Shown here: positions 10,701 through 21,576 of the stretch, one piece after another
How positions within the stretch are numbered: position 1 is the stretch's first letter
Layout of the letters: the number at the start of each line of letters is the position of its first letter
NCBI RefSeq assembly: GCF_027887165.1
Contig: NC_077232.1
Coordinates: 8,539,001-8,603,000, forward strand
Reading direction: 5' to 3'
DNA length: 64,000 nucleotides
From: Monodelphis domestica
Lineage: Eukaryota; Chordata; Mammalia; Didelphimorphia; Didelphidae
Program-made: the position numbers and the translations under genes
The notes under the pieces: model-generated
What the model was told of the DNA's origin: nothing
Seen by the model: only the letters and a program-made list of their open reading frames with translations
Databases searched by the model: none

Positions 10701-13700
10701 CAGAGCAGAATGGCCTGGTCCGTCTCCCGTGCCTGCAGTTTATTAGGGTAATTCAGATGCCTCAGACTCTGCCGAAGCATGAGGAGATTCAGTGTGGCAG
10801 TGACAAGCTTCCACTCTTTTCCTGGCCTGATCATAGAAATGTGCTGTGACTCACTTGCAGATAGGAATAACGTGGAAGAAGGGCTTGATCAATGACACGT
10901 GTGAAACCCAGTGGAAGTGCCCGTTGGCTCCAGGACGGGGAGGGAAAGAATATGAATCATGGAACCATGGAGAAAGATTCTAAATAATATTTATAGAATA
11001 GAATAGAAATCAAGATAGAATAAAAAGATTCTAAATTTTAAAATTATTTTTAAAATTTGCTGCAAGAGGAAAAAGCAGGGACATGATTATAACAGCATCA
11101 AAACCGCTCCGTCAGGCCTAAATCTAAGGGCACAGAATGGCTCCACCTATGTAGCTCCCTTTGACTTCTGGTGAGAGCCACAATCGCAGTCACAATCCCA
11201 CCTCACCTCCAGACTCAAGAATAATCAGGTGGGAAACATGCCTGTTCAGAAGGAAGTAGCACGATGGGGAAACTGAGTCAAGAGAGTCCTATCTTTGATT
11301 TCTCAAGGTTGTTCCCTCACCTTTTCCAAAGACTGAAGAAACACCCATTTCCCTCTCATAAAAGGATAGTGGCTTTCTCAGGGGTCAGACTCTTATACCT
11401 AATATCAAAATTTGATTAGCAGTAAAGTCCCAAGAAACTTTTTCTCGATGGCAAAATCTTCATCACTTACAGGTTGGCTAGATGAGTGTTCTTTTCCTCA
11501 TGTCTCAGTAAATATCAGAGCATTCTAATGATCTTCCATGAGAATAATTTCATTCTAAACACTCAATAGTGTTGGTTTGGTATAAATGGCGATGTTGAGC
11601 CTTTGGACATCATCCCCCAGAAGTCCCTTGGTATTTCCCAAAATTCCCTTGTCCTGGGTCCCTTCGTGGTCACCAAAATGTGGGATTTTAAATTAATAAT
11701 CAATAACTAAATATTATTAATAAAATTTAATAATTTAATTTAAAAATAAAAGTTAATAAAACTTTATAAAATATATTTAGTTATTGGTTATTAATTTTAA
11801 AACCCACATTTCCAAAATGCAGTTTTGCTGTATACCAGTTATTTTTTTTTTTAAAAACCCTGACCTTCCATCTTAAAATCAATACTGTGCATTGGTTCCA
11901 AGGCAGAAGAATGGTAAGGGCTAGGCCATGGGGCTTGAGTGACTTGCCCAGGGTCACCCAGCTGGGACGTGTCTGAGGTCAGATTTGAACCCAGGACTGC
12001 CCATCTCTGGGCCTGGCTCTCCATCCACTGAGCTACCCAGCTTCCCCCCCTGCATACCAGTTATTAACAAATACAATTTCATGATTTTTCCAAATGATCT
12101 GAAATGAACCTCATTTATCCTGTAAAATGAATTCATAAAATTCTCTACTTTGATAGGAAGAAAATCTTAATTCTTTAAAACGCAGCATTATACTTTCACG
12201 GGTAAAATCAGATCCTTTAGCTTAAGTAGGAAAGCCTGAGGAACCTCAAAGGCGAAGCTCTCTGCACACTATGGCACTCTGCTTCTTTGCCTAACCTAGA
12301 GGTTACTCCTCATCATTGTTTATTTCATTTAAAACAAAATGTTCCCAAACAATCAGTAGCTATCAAAGATACAGTAACATCGTATAGGACAGATGGAGCT
12401 ACAAAGAATAACATTCAGCTTAGGAGGAAGGAGCCCGCTCCCCCTTCAGAGTACAGGAGAAGAAACTGTATCTAGCCAGTTGGCAACAATGCAATGGACG
12501 GCAGCCCTCAGTTTCCTTTGACATTTCACTAGACCCAAAGACCTTTAAGACTCATTATGTACCTTATCTAGCATGTGAAATGAAGAAGCAGCAGCCGTGC
12601 GTTTACCTGTTAATTACCTAATTAATTACCTAGTACCATGCAAAGCAGACACCGGAGAACTCTGCCCAGAACTGTAAGATATTTTGCGTCTGACCTTTCC
12701 ATTAGAATTTGAGGCTTCGAAGTGTATGAGTACATTTGTAAACTTTCAACGCCAATTTTTAGTGTCTTCTTAAGTGGCCGAGTGTTTCTGCCCAACTGGG
12801 CTCCTCCAAGTTCTGAGGTGTACCTTGCTCGCCTGCTGCGCAAGCGGCATTCTGTGCGCTTCCCCCCAACAATGCTGGGAAACAGGTGCAAATATTTCAG
12901 TTTGTTGTAAATAAGGTCATATTACATTTCAGCCAAATCAACTCTTGATTCATGATTATTAATACGGATAGTCAAACCTCATCTCTCCAAAGAGCCCACT
13001 GTTTTCAGTTCATTCACTTTAATAGAACTTTATAAAATATAACATTTAGTTATCGATTATTAATTTAAAAACCCACATTTCCAAAATGCAGTTTTGCTGT
13101 ATATCAGTTTTTTTTTTAACCCTCACCTTCCATCTTAAAATCAATACTGTGTATTGGCTCCAAGGCAGAAGAGCGGTAAGGGCTAGATAATGGGGATGAA
13201 GTGACTTGCCCAGGGTCACCCAGCTGAGAAGTGTCTGAGGCCAGATTTAAACCTAGGACCTCCTACCCCAGGGGCAGCTGGGTGGCTCAGGGGATTGAGT
13301 GCCAGGCCTAAAGATAAGAGGTCCTCGGTTCAAATCTGACCTCAGACACTTCCCAGCTGTGTGACCTTGGGCAAGTCACTCAACTCCCATTGCTTAGCCC
13401 TTACCATTCTTCTGCCTTGGAGCCAATACATAGCATTGACTCCAAGACAGAAGGTAAGGGTTTCAAAAAATAAATAAACTAGTCTCTTAAAGGCAAAGAC
13501 ATCTGCTTTTTTTTTTAACCCTTACTTACCTTTGACTCCAAGGCAGAAGAGTGGTAAGGGCTAAGCAATGGGAGTTAAGTGACTTGCCCAGGGTCACCCA
13601 GCTGGGAAGTGTCTGAGGTCAAATTTGAACCCAGGACCTCCCATCTCTAGGCCTGGCTCTCAATCCACTGAGCTACCCAGCTGCCCAGCTTCCCCTTAAG

Positions 13701-16700
13701 GTTGTATGTTTCTGAAGGGCTCAAAGTATAAATCTTTACTTCCTTTGGAGTCTGTCAAAGGCCAGATTCATGCCTTTTGTTTTCTAAGCTTATTATATCC
13801 TTCACATAAAAATAAAAAATTTTACTTATTATCACTGCTTCATGGTTCTAAAACAAACTTGCCTCTCTCTTAGTTCACCTTCAAACCAGGGATGCCAATG
13901 ATGGGCTAAAGTCAGCAAACTATTGTAGTTCAACCATCCAGAAGTTCTCAGGAAATCTTGGGATTATCCTTCCCGTTTTCATTGATAAGTCTTCCTTTAA
14001 TAATGTGTGTGTGTGATTGACACAAAATGGTTCTTGAAATTCAAATCTGAGCAAATTACAAAATGGGTCCGAGTCTGGTATTGTCAAGGGTTAACAGGGT
14101 TCTAATGGCGTTGCCCTGGAACATCACAATCTGATTTTAAAAACAAACAAGCAAACAGTAATGCATGGCCTGGAAGTAATTCCACAAATGTTCCTGTACA
14201 AGAATAGGCCTGTCCAACCCTGAAAAGTCGCCCATCCTTGCAGATAACAGTGAGGTTTTCTTCTTCCTTATTATCAAAGTACATCCTGGTTTACATTACA
14301 AGCAGCTGACAAACTGCTTCTGGGCAGAAGTTTCTCCCTTGTTGCTCAATCCCAGGGACCCCCTCCTCACTTTCTTGAGATACTATGAAAGCTACATAAC
14401 CTTCTCTTCCCTGGGGTTTGGGTCTATCTAAGCCCTTCACGTGTGTTTCTGAATTCTCTCTTTTAAAGGAAATAAACAAATTGGCTGAGCTCAATGGACC
14501 TTTTGGTTTTCAGGAGTTCAGGGTAATAATCCTCTTTGGTTTTTAAAAAAGGGTTAATAGTATAATTTACAGGGGGCAGCTGGGTGGCTCAGTGGATGGA
14601 GAGTCAGGTCCAGCAATGGGAGGTCCTGGATTCAAATCTGACTTCAGACACTTCCTAGCTGTGTGACCCTGGACAAGTCACTTAATCCCCTATTACCTAC
14701 CCTTTACCGCTCTTCTGCCTTAGAACCAATACCCAATATTAATTCTAAAACCAAAGGGAAGGGTTTTAAATAAAATAAAATAAAAATAGTATAATTTGCA
14801 GCCCGGTTTCCAATTTCAAGACACAGGAACCAGTTTAAAGGTTATTTTTGCATTGATCGGTGTTTAACTTTAGTTGGTAGGACTCCCTAAGTTTCTGAAT
14901 GTTCCAATCACATTTGATTACCTTTTGGGTATTCTCAATTCAAACTATCCCTTTTTTGTTACTAATAGTGAGGCAGTCTCTAAGTGCCGGGTCCAGTTTT
15001 CTTTCTCCGAGGCTTCCCTGGCACCACCTTCAAACCAATCTCTCTCTAATCAGCAAGACGACCTTCATCTTCCCAGCCATAAAACCATATAGCTATCGTT
15101 CTGGAGCTTACGCGCTGGGAAATGCTCTTAGACCTCTCAAACAAATCAACACTGGCTGAAAAGCATCTTCCCCTTTGCTGTGGCCAGTTTGATTTTTTTT
15201 TTTTTAATAAAACCCTCACCTTCCGTCTTGGAGTCAATACTGTGTATTGACTAGGCAATGGGGGTCAAGTGACTTGTCCAGGGTCACACAGCTGGGAAGT
15301 GTCTGAGGCCAAATTTGAACCTAGGACCTCCCATCTCTAGGCCTGGCTCTCAATCCACTGAGCCACCGAGCTGCCCCTACCAGCTTCATTTTTAATCATC
15401 TTATGCTGGTTCAAATTCTCTGGAGACTGTAGCTTCCTTTACTAAGTGCTAAAAATCGTGCCGGAGAAAGAAGAGGCACTGGGCGATCCCCTGTGGCCAG
15501 CTGCCCTCTTAGCGGCCTCCATTAGCATCCCAGGATTCCAAGGAGAGGGATTTCCTTCCTTCTCCTACTCCAATTTATGCCCTTCCCAAGCCTCTTTGAG
15601 CCAAGGCCTCGGACCTCAGTTTGGACAAGACGTGGGTCTACACAGATCAAATCTGCTTTTCTTCTTTAGTTGCTTCACTATCCGAGAGATTTGTTGCCAG
15701 ATAAACAAAGAACTTGTCTCCAACCATCTCCATCGGAGGAAAGAAGTACATAGAGAGCTTCAGTCTTAAAAATCAAACTTTTCCTCCTTTAAAACCCACA
15801 GTTTGTCTTGGGGTGCCAAAAAGGGGACAGATTAATATTAACTTCCCATACCGTGACCTTCTGTCTTAGAATCCAGACTATGTTTGGGTTCCAAGACAGA
15901 TGAGTGATACAGATTAGGCAATTGGTGTTAAGTGACTTGACCAAGGTCACCAAGCCAGGGACAGAAGCCAACCTCCTGGTTTTAGGCCTGGCCTTCTAGC
16001 CACTGATCCACCTAGTTGCCCTATGTACAATGATAATGCAAATAGGTGAAGACTTTCCATATACTTCCCTCCATTTGGACTTTTATTAAAGCCATTTAAT
16101 TCTCCAATGGACATTTTTCAAAGAACTCATTGCAATTCCAGATAAACAGATTTAAACAGTTCACACCATTCCTTTAGCAATTAAAACTATTACAGGAATT
16201 GTGCCTCGGCTATGGGAGGGGTGGCGGGAGGGGAGGGAGGAAAAGAAAATGATTTTTGTATCCAATGAATAATAGTTGAAATTGACCAAATAAAAATAAT
16301 GTTAAAAAAATTAAAAAATAAAACGAATACAGGACAAACGATAACCCAAAAGAATCCAGATTTTAAAAAGGAATTATTAGTTAAACACTCAAACCAGACA
16401 TTCATTTTATCCACACTACAGATGTGTAAACTGAGATAAGTTATTGTAAAATAACGGAATTAACGAAATCCTTACTAAATGCCAATCACGTCAAAAACTT
16501 CGTGGCGTTGTTCCGTTTGGGATTTGTGAATCCGAACAAATAAATGGCACTAAGAAACAAGGCAAACACAGAACAATCATCCTATGTCAGATTTGGGGTG
16601 AAGCAATTGACAATCATTGTGTTAATGGCCGTTATTACAACCATAATTTTTTCCTTATGAGAACATGAATCGTGGAACCATGGAAACATATTTTAAATTA

Positions 16701-18822
16701 AATTAATTAAATAAATAATAATAATAATTTTTCTTTATGGGGCCATTTATTTCCCAGCTAATCTACTGTCAAAGAGGTAAAAGTGGCCATCACAGAATAG
16801 GTTTTAATCTCCCTCAGTTATCCCTCATTTAGGAGCACATTTAACTTTAGGCCCAATCTGGGTTGTCATGAGTACCAATAGCAAAGTTTAAATATCACAA
16901 AGAACCCATTGCTTTCAGTGGATGCCTCACTCTCCATAAGCTCAGCATACATTGCCGTTAATATTATTAAGTTATTAAAATTTCAAAACCTTCAGCCCCT
17001 CAAATCTGGCCTCAGATCTTTCCTAGCTATTTGACTCTGGGCAAGTCACTTAACCCCAATTGCCTAATCCTTAAGGGCTCTTCTGCCTTGGAATTAATAC
17101 TTAGTATTGATTTGAAGACAAAAGATAAGGGTTTCCTAACTGTGTGACCCTGGGCAAGTCACTTAATCTCCATAGCCCAGGCCTTACCACTCTTTTGCCA
17201 CAGTATCTATTCTAAGGCAAGAAGTTCAGGGTTTTAAAATAAATCAACAAATAATATAAAAGTTTAAAAAAACCCAAAACCACTTTCATTCCCAAGGTAA
17301 AATACTGACTAATAAGGCTTTGAGTTCCTTTTGAGTTACCACCAATTCTGCTAGTCAAATCTAGATCACAAGAGACAGAGATTTGCCTTCCAACTCTTAG
17401 GTTCTGTGTGCACAATTCTCCTAAAGCAAACCTAATAAAAGAACACAAACAGGCCACACACAGACATAGAAACAGAAAGGAGAGAGCAGTCAGCCCTTAC
17501 CAGAGAACATTATTTTTTTTTAACAACAAATTTCCACCAAAGTTTTCCAAAGGTAGATGATCCACATGGTCCTCCTCCCTTCTTCCCTTACCCCTCTGGG
17601 ACAGATAAGCAATTTGGATCAAATTAACTCAAACACACACAGGATACATAGTTCAAAAGACCAGAGCCTTCAGGGAGGCAATTTTATCAAGTGTCCCCAT
17701 TTAGGAAATTGGATTTCAGAGCCAGATTTGTCAAAACAATTTTTCAGATAAATCATTTGTCCTGATCAAAACCCCACTTTGTGGCTACACAATCACAGGG
17801 GTTCCTTGGCTGGCCCACAGAAAGAACAGAGCTCTCACCTGCACCCTTATTACTTGCTAGATTGCCCCCAGTCCAAAAGGAAAGAACCAAAGGCAGCTGA
17901 AGTGAAGCTTCCTGAGGAAGAGTCCAACTGGCACTCTTCAGACTTGAAACCAGGGAAGAGGGTGGCAGACCAATTAATTAGGATGTGCTTGGGGATCTGG
18001 GATTGGGGAAGGAAACACAACTGTCCTGTTGGATCCATCCATTGTTCTACCATGTTCACCCTGGCAGTCCTTTAAAAAGCTAGAAAATAAGGCCATTTTA
18101 AGATCGTAGAGCTTATTACAAGTTGTTTCACATACAGCAGACACATAATAATTTCACAGGGCGGGTGGGATGCCAAGCATGAATGATAAGGGGGTACCCC
18201 AGAGGAAGAGGCAGCCTGGGGAGGGTATGGGGTCCCCCTAAGATCTTAGAGCTGCTGTGCTGGGGATTCTGCCTTGAGTGCAGACAGTGACACACAGTGG
18301 ATATCCAAGGACCAGCAGCACTCTGAGTTTCTGGGTTCCCAGATGGCAGAACAGGCCATGAGAGCATCCACAGCTCCTTGGAGGTGAGGAGTGGGTAGGG
18401 TGGGCTCTGAAAGGCTTCTCTCTCACCCCAGGCTGCAAGAGGACTTGGCCAGCACTCACAGGGCCCATCAACTCCTGGAGGAGAAACTCCAAAGCCTGGT
18501 ATGTCTCTGGGCTGGGCTGGGGCAGGGGGCGGGGGGGGGGAGGGGGCAGGTGGGGAGCCGGACAGCCCCAGCCCCCATCCCAGCTTCACTCCCCATCTCC
18601 TTCTCCTCCCAGGTCTCCAGGTTGGCTTCCAGCCCTCCGGGATCCCCTGTTTTCTTTTTCCTGAATGAGGCTCCCAGCGGCAACCTGGACTCTGCCATGC
18701 CCTGGGTGAACCCAGAGCTGAGGAAGGGGGGTGGTGTGGGAGTCCTGGGGGCCACCAGGAAGGAGAGTCAACACTGCTGTGAAAGGAGTCTGCCCCAGGC
18801 TCCCCTGTCCCAACTTTCTTAG
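7749..18822 (+). CDS. Unrecognised multi-exon gene between CDCA5 and NAALADL1, coiled-coil protein
   Basis: The 3' half is solid: 8604-8650, 9058-9147, 18432-18498 and 18613-18822 have consensus splice sites, matching phases (0, 2, 2, 0) and one open frame ending in TAG before an AATAAA. They encode ISPEDPLWELLTPSG, then VWEELLALKEQCRRLQEDLA running into a coiled coil (HQLLEEKLQSL), then a tail with SPPGSPVFFFLNEAPSG. The upstream exon ending at 8511 encodes RLRFSAFLDEITQRVLSPAQ and LQALGW. Further 5' candidate exons are 7749-7788, 7820-8063 (with LFWGAPYKARLERWQAFLKP) and the start of 8109-8511. There the reading frame breaks at C-runs (about 7850 and 8336-8344) and at a TGA near 8188. I do not recognise the family. 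The frame breaks could be assembly indels or decay, and the first exon and start codon are unknown. Confidence 0.6.
9540..9970. promoter_or_regulatory. CpG-rich promoter-like block inside the intron
   Basis: This stretch is dense in CpG (for example gggccgcgaggctgcg and cggccggtag) and stands out from the AT-rich DNA that follows. It contains a palindromic CRE tgacgtca (9931-9938), an E-box cacgtg (9896-9901) and, on the minus strand, a CCAAT box (9963-9967) in an order suitable for minus-strand transcription. No coding exon of a recognised gene was found beside it. It may be an alternative or ancestral promoter or an enhancer. Confidence 0.4.
10150..10445. repeat. AT-rich tandem-like repeat
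   Basis: Nearly pure A/T with repeated variants of 'aattaggcaatataaactatattaaaatataa' in imperfect tandem order, unit about 45-60 bases. Confidence 0.6.
10890..11050 (+). mobile_element. 5'-truncated L1 3' end
   Basis: The sequence 'acacgtgtgaaacccagtgg', a short GC-rich stretch, then 'aaagaatatgaatcatgg' and an A/T tail match the order seen in the L1 tail at 43000-43125. Only the 3' end remains. Confidence 0.5.
11658..11675 (-). mobile_element. Retroviral primer-binding-site-like sequence (tRNA-Arg type), decayed ERV
   Basis: The plus strand reads gtcccttcgtggtcacca. From memory this equals the 3' end of a tRNA-Arg including CCA with one mismatch, so the minus strand carries a PBS. The adjoining minus-strand sequence ends '..cccaca' three bases before it, as an LTR end would. 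No retroviral coding frame survives nearby. Confidence 0.4.
11679..11808. repeat. AT-rich inverted repeat (tgtggg ... cccaca)
   Basis: The left arm tgtgggattttaaattaat is the complement of the right arm ending attaattttaaaacccaca, with few mismatches over about 40 bases. The right arm and the next ~40 bases recur at 13030-13105, so the segment belongs to a dispersed repeat, possibly an LTR fragment next to the PBS-like site. Confidence 0.55.
11842..12050 (-). mobile_element. Marsupial tRNA-derived SINE (Mar1/WSINE-like)
   Basis: Near full-length copy in reverse orientation: a T-run, 'ccctgaccttccatctt', 'agtgacttgcccagggtcac', and the reverse-complemented head 'ccactgagctacccagct'. Confidence 0.85.
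13021..13267 (-). mobile_element. Second copy of the 11.76-kb repeat plus truncated SINE
   Basis: 13025-13110 repeats 11755-11845 ('aactttataaaatat', 'cccacatttccaaaatgcag', 'ttttgctgtata'), followed by a SINE in the same orientation truncated at about 13266. The repeated segment is about 240 bases, so either the SINE already sat in a dispersed element or a small duplication occurred. Confidence 0.6.
13271..13473 (+). mobile_element. Marsupial SINE (Mar1/WSINE-like)
   Basis: Full length, plus strand: begins ggggcagctgggtggctcag, has B-box-like 'ggttcaaatctgacc', and ends 'aaggtaagggtttcaaaaaa'. It abuts the reverse SINE before it, forming a head-to-head pair. Confidence 0.85.
13507..13686 (-). 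mobile_element. Marsupial SINE (Mar1/WSINE-like)
   Basis: Reverse orientation: T-run, 'taacccttacttacc', 'cccagggtcacccagctggg', and ends 'ccactgagctacccagctgc'. Confidence 0.85.
14574..14790 (+). mobile_element. Marsupial SINE (Mar1/WSINE-like)
   Basis: Plus strand: 'ggggcagctgggtggctcag' through 'ctgtgtgaccctggacaagt' to a 'taaaataaaataaaa' tail. Confidence 0.85.
15189..15377 (-). mobile_element. Marsupial SINE (Mar1/WSINE-like)
   Basis: Reverse orientation: T-run, 'ccctcaccttccgtcttgga', 'gtccagggtcacacagctgg', and ends 'ccactgagccaccgagctgc'. Confidence 0.85.
15846..16021 (-). mobile_element. Diverged marsupial SINE
   Basis: Reverse orientation and older: 'ccttctgtcttagaatcc', 'aagtgacttgaccaaggtca', and ends 'ccactgatccacctagttgc'. 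Confidence 0.7.
16195..16340 (+). mobile_element. L1 3' end
   Basis: 'cctcggctatgggagggg' and 'aaagaaaatgatttttgt..aatgaataat..gaccaaataaaa' with an A-rich tail correspond to the tail of the L1 at 43020-43125. Confidence 0.6.
16655..16735 (+). mobile_element. L1-type tail with A/T-rich end
   Basis: 'gaacatgaatcgtggaacca' followed by an A/T-rich tail matches the tail at 10945-11010. Confidence 0.4.
16998..17235 (+). mobile_element. Two partial SINE pieces
   Basis: Both pieces contain the 'ctgggcaagtcacttaa..cc' core and the 'aaggtaaggg'-like end, one after the other, each lacking the head. Confidence 0.6.
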
Positions 18823-18829
18823 TGTCAGC

Positions 18830-18835
18830 AATAAA
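18830..18835 (+). terminator. Polyadenylation signal AATAAA of the unrecognised gene
   Basis: AATAAA lies eight bases after the TAG stop of the last exon (18613-18822). The very short 3' UTR supports the exon being the true 3' end of a transcribed gene. Confidence 0.7.
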
Positions 18836-20439
18836 GCCTGAGACTGTAGCTCCCTGCCCTGTGCCTGGATGTATGAGAAGGTGGGGAGGGGCCACCCTGA
18901 AAGTTGGGAGAGGGACCCCCCCTTTCCTCAGGATTCCAGCCCCAGAACCACCCAGCCCAACCCTACCCACCATGGAGCACTGATGTTTCAAGGGCAGATC
19001 CACCTGTCCTGGGTAGCCCAATGAGAACCGAGAGGCTGAGATCCAAGAGATAAGAGCCTGGGAAAAGTTGGCTCCAGAGGGAAGAGATAAGGCTCCTTTC
19101 CCATCCCAGAAGACAAATAAGTGATTCATGTTCCAGAGGAGGAACAGGCTCCTGGAAAGAATCCAAGCTCTGTGGTCCATCTGAGGGCCTGCATGAAAAG
19201 CCCATTTGGGACACGACCTGGGCATCTCTTTCTCTTCCTGGGTCTCAGTTTCCCCATCTATAAAATGAAGGAGCTCTTTCCCAACTCTTGATTGCTTTGG
19301 CCAGGATTGCCATTAGAATCATGAGGAACTCCCTTTGTTATGAGGATGGAATACGATGTCATCCCTGCCCAGAGAAACTTGACATTTAGAGGACTGGTGG
19401 TGCAAAGACAGGTGCCTACAAATAAGTATGGAGCACCTGGAGGCCCATTGCCCCCCAATGCACACAGTAGGTCTACCCATAAGGCTCTCCCAAGTTCAAG
19501 GCATTCTGCCAGTCTAAACCCACTAACACCATAGCTCAGGAGCCCCCACCGATAGGTTCCCTCACATTTGTCAGCCAGAGGACATGATTAATTCCAAGCA
19601 AAGGAGCATCAATTTAGAACGCAAAGGGACTGAGGAGGCATCTGGTCCAACCATCTCCTTTTGCATGTAAGGACACTGAGATCCAGAAAGAAAAAGGAAC
19701 TTGTCCAAGGTAATAAAGCATTGAACGAAATAGCACAAATGGGAAAGACACTCGTCCACAAATACACGCATGCCTGGGAGAAAAGCTACTGTGTTTGTTT
19801 TATTTATGTGTTGTCTTCCCTATTCCACTGTGAGCTCCTCCTTTTACCTTTTCCTTCTATCTGGAGTGCTTGGCATTTTTTTGTCTGATTGACTAACCTG
19901 CATACACATGGAGGGCCATCTTAGGCCCATAACCTTCACTGAAACAGACTCGTGCCCAGCTATTTCTCCTGGTACAGGACAGAGCCTCTCTTTGCTCCTC
20001 AATGCAGCCAGACTCCTTAGCTCTCTTGAGAAGAGGAAGCCCAAGGCTTCCCAGAATTCCCTGGGAAAAGCAGCAGCCCTTGGCATCCTCCAGCCGAAAC
20101 CCAGCCTTAACCCATGTCTACGGGGGAGGCCGGCCATCCTCACAGCCAACTCCCCGGCTCCTGGGGTTAGGCAGGCTCCAGATTCTTAATTCCAAAATTA
20201 AGAATGTGGGGGTGGGGGGTGGGGGTGGGCAAAGTGATAAAATCAGCTGAGGGATAAAGTTCTTATCTTTCCCCTTCCTGGCCCCATTCCTGCCCTTAGG
20301 AGGAATATGTGACCAGATAGACCTTTCCACACTTTGACCTCCCTTATGAGTTTACTACTGGCAGGGGAGTGATGGCAGCAGAGGCGAGACCCAGGCAAAG
20401 CACTCAAGGGAGGGAGAGGACACCTGAAAGGGTGGCGAT

Positions 20440-20625
20440 CAAGGGCAGCTAGGTAGCACAGCACATAAAGTGCCAGGTCTGGAGATTCCCTGGACCTGGG
20501 TTCGAATGTGGCCTCAAACACTTCCTAGTTGTGTGACCATGGGCAAGTCACTTAACTCTAACAGAGTCCTCTTTGCTGCTCTTCTATCTTAGAATTGACA
20601 TTGAGACAGAAGGTAAGGGGAAAGA
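20440..20625 (+). mobile_element. Marsupial SINE ending in the GGAA tract
   Basis: 'aagggcagctaggtagcaca', 'ctgggttcgaatgtggcctc', 'gaccatgggcaagtcactta', then 'aaggtaaggggaa' running straight into (GGAA)n. The microsatellite probably grew from the SINE tail. Confidence 0.8.
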
Positions 20626-20631
20626 GAGAGA

Positions 20632-20786
20632 GAAGAAGGAAGGAAGGAAGGAAGGAAGGAAGGAAGGAAGGAAGGAAGGAAGGAAGGAAGGAAGGAAGGA
20701 AGGAAGGAAGGAAGGAAGGAAGGAAGGAAGGAAGGAAGGAAGGGAGGAAGGGAGGAAGGGAGGGAGGGAGGGAGGGAGGGAGGGAA
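20632..20786 (+). repeat. (GGAA)n microsatellite
   Basis: About 30 uninterrupted GGAA units, then GGAG-rich units. Confidence 0.95.
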
Positions 20787-20829
20787 AAAGAGAGAGCACA
20801 AAGATCTCATGGAGAAGCTGGCCCTAAAC

Positions 20830-21020
20830 TGGGCCTCAGCCACTTCCTAGCTGTGTGATTCTGAGCAAGTCATTTAACCCTGTTTACCTCAGTTTCCTCA
20901 TTCATAAAATGAGCTGGAGAAGGAAACAGCCAACCATGCCATATCTGCACCCAGAAAACCCCAAATGGGGCCATGAGGATTAGGACAAGCCTGAAAGCAC
21001 TGGATGGCAACAAAATGAAG
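20830..21020 (+). mobile_element. Partial tRNA-derived SINE
   Basis: 'cacttcctagctgtgtgatt', 'cctcagtttcctcattcata', 'aaaatgagctggagaaggaa', 'aaaaccccaaatggggcca': a second SINE subfamily, also seen at 37622. Confidence 0.7.
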
Positions 21021-21576
21021 ACCGTAATAGCAGCTACCTTCTAGGGTTGTGGTGAGGATCGACTGCGATATGGACCGTCGTGTGCTTGGCACACAGTAGG
21101 CACTTGCTAAGTTCTTATTCCCTCCCTCCCTTCCCAGAAGTTTCTGGAGCTGGGCAGGGTCCCAACCAGGCCATCCTTGTACTGAGACAGTTTTGGCAGC
21201 TGTCCAGAGGATGACCTGCGGAGGAGGAGGAGGGGTGCACCTGGCAGGGCCCACAAGAGATGCTGAGTTCTGGTGGAGCTCGGAGAGCAGAGGAGGGAAG
21301 GGATCCTGGGGGAGCCATGGTGGACGTCGAATGGACCTGCCCTGGCCACGTAGGGGAAGGCGAGGCCGACTGAGGCGGCAGCACGCCTGGCTGCAGCCCC
21401 ACTAAGGTCCACTCCATGGAGATGGCTAGTTCCTTGGAATCGTGGCAGCCCTACTCTCTCCCCCTCCAGGCAGGTGCAAAGGGCAGGCCCTCCGGGGTAA
21501 TGGTTAACCAGAGGCATGGACGCCCCGTCTATAAGAAGTCTCCAGCCTGCCGCCGTGGTGGGGATTTCCTGGCATC

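Larger units (their letters stand above)
18836..21576. other. Spacer with repeats between the unrecognised gene and NAALADL1
   Basis: No coding region supported. It holds a SINE (20440), a GGAA tract (20632), a second SINE fragment (20830) and the proximal NAALADL1 promoter in the last ~200 bases, which shows no clear TATA box. Confidence 0.5.

Noticed and set aside
18128-19225. 365-residue minus-strand open frame
   Set aside because: It lies opposite the last two exons of the unnamed plus-strand gene, is proline/tryptophan-rich from GC bias, and has no recognisable domain.
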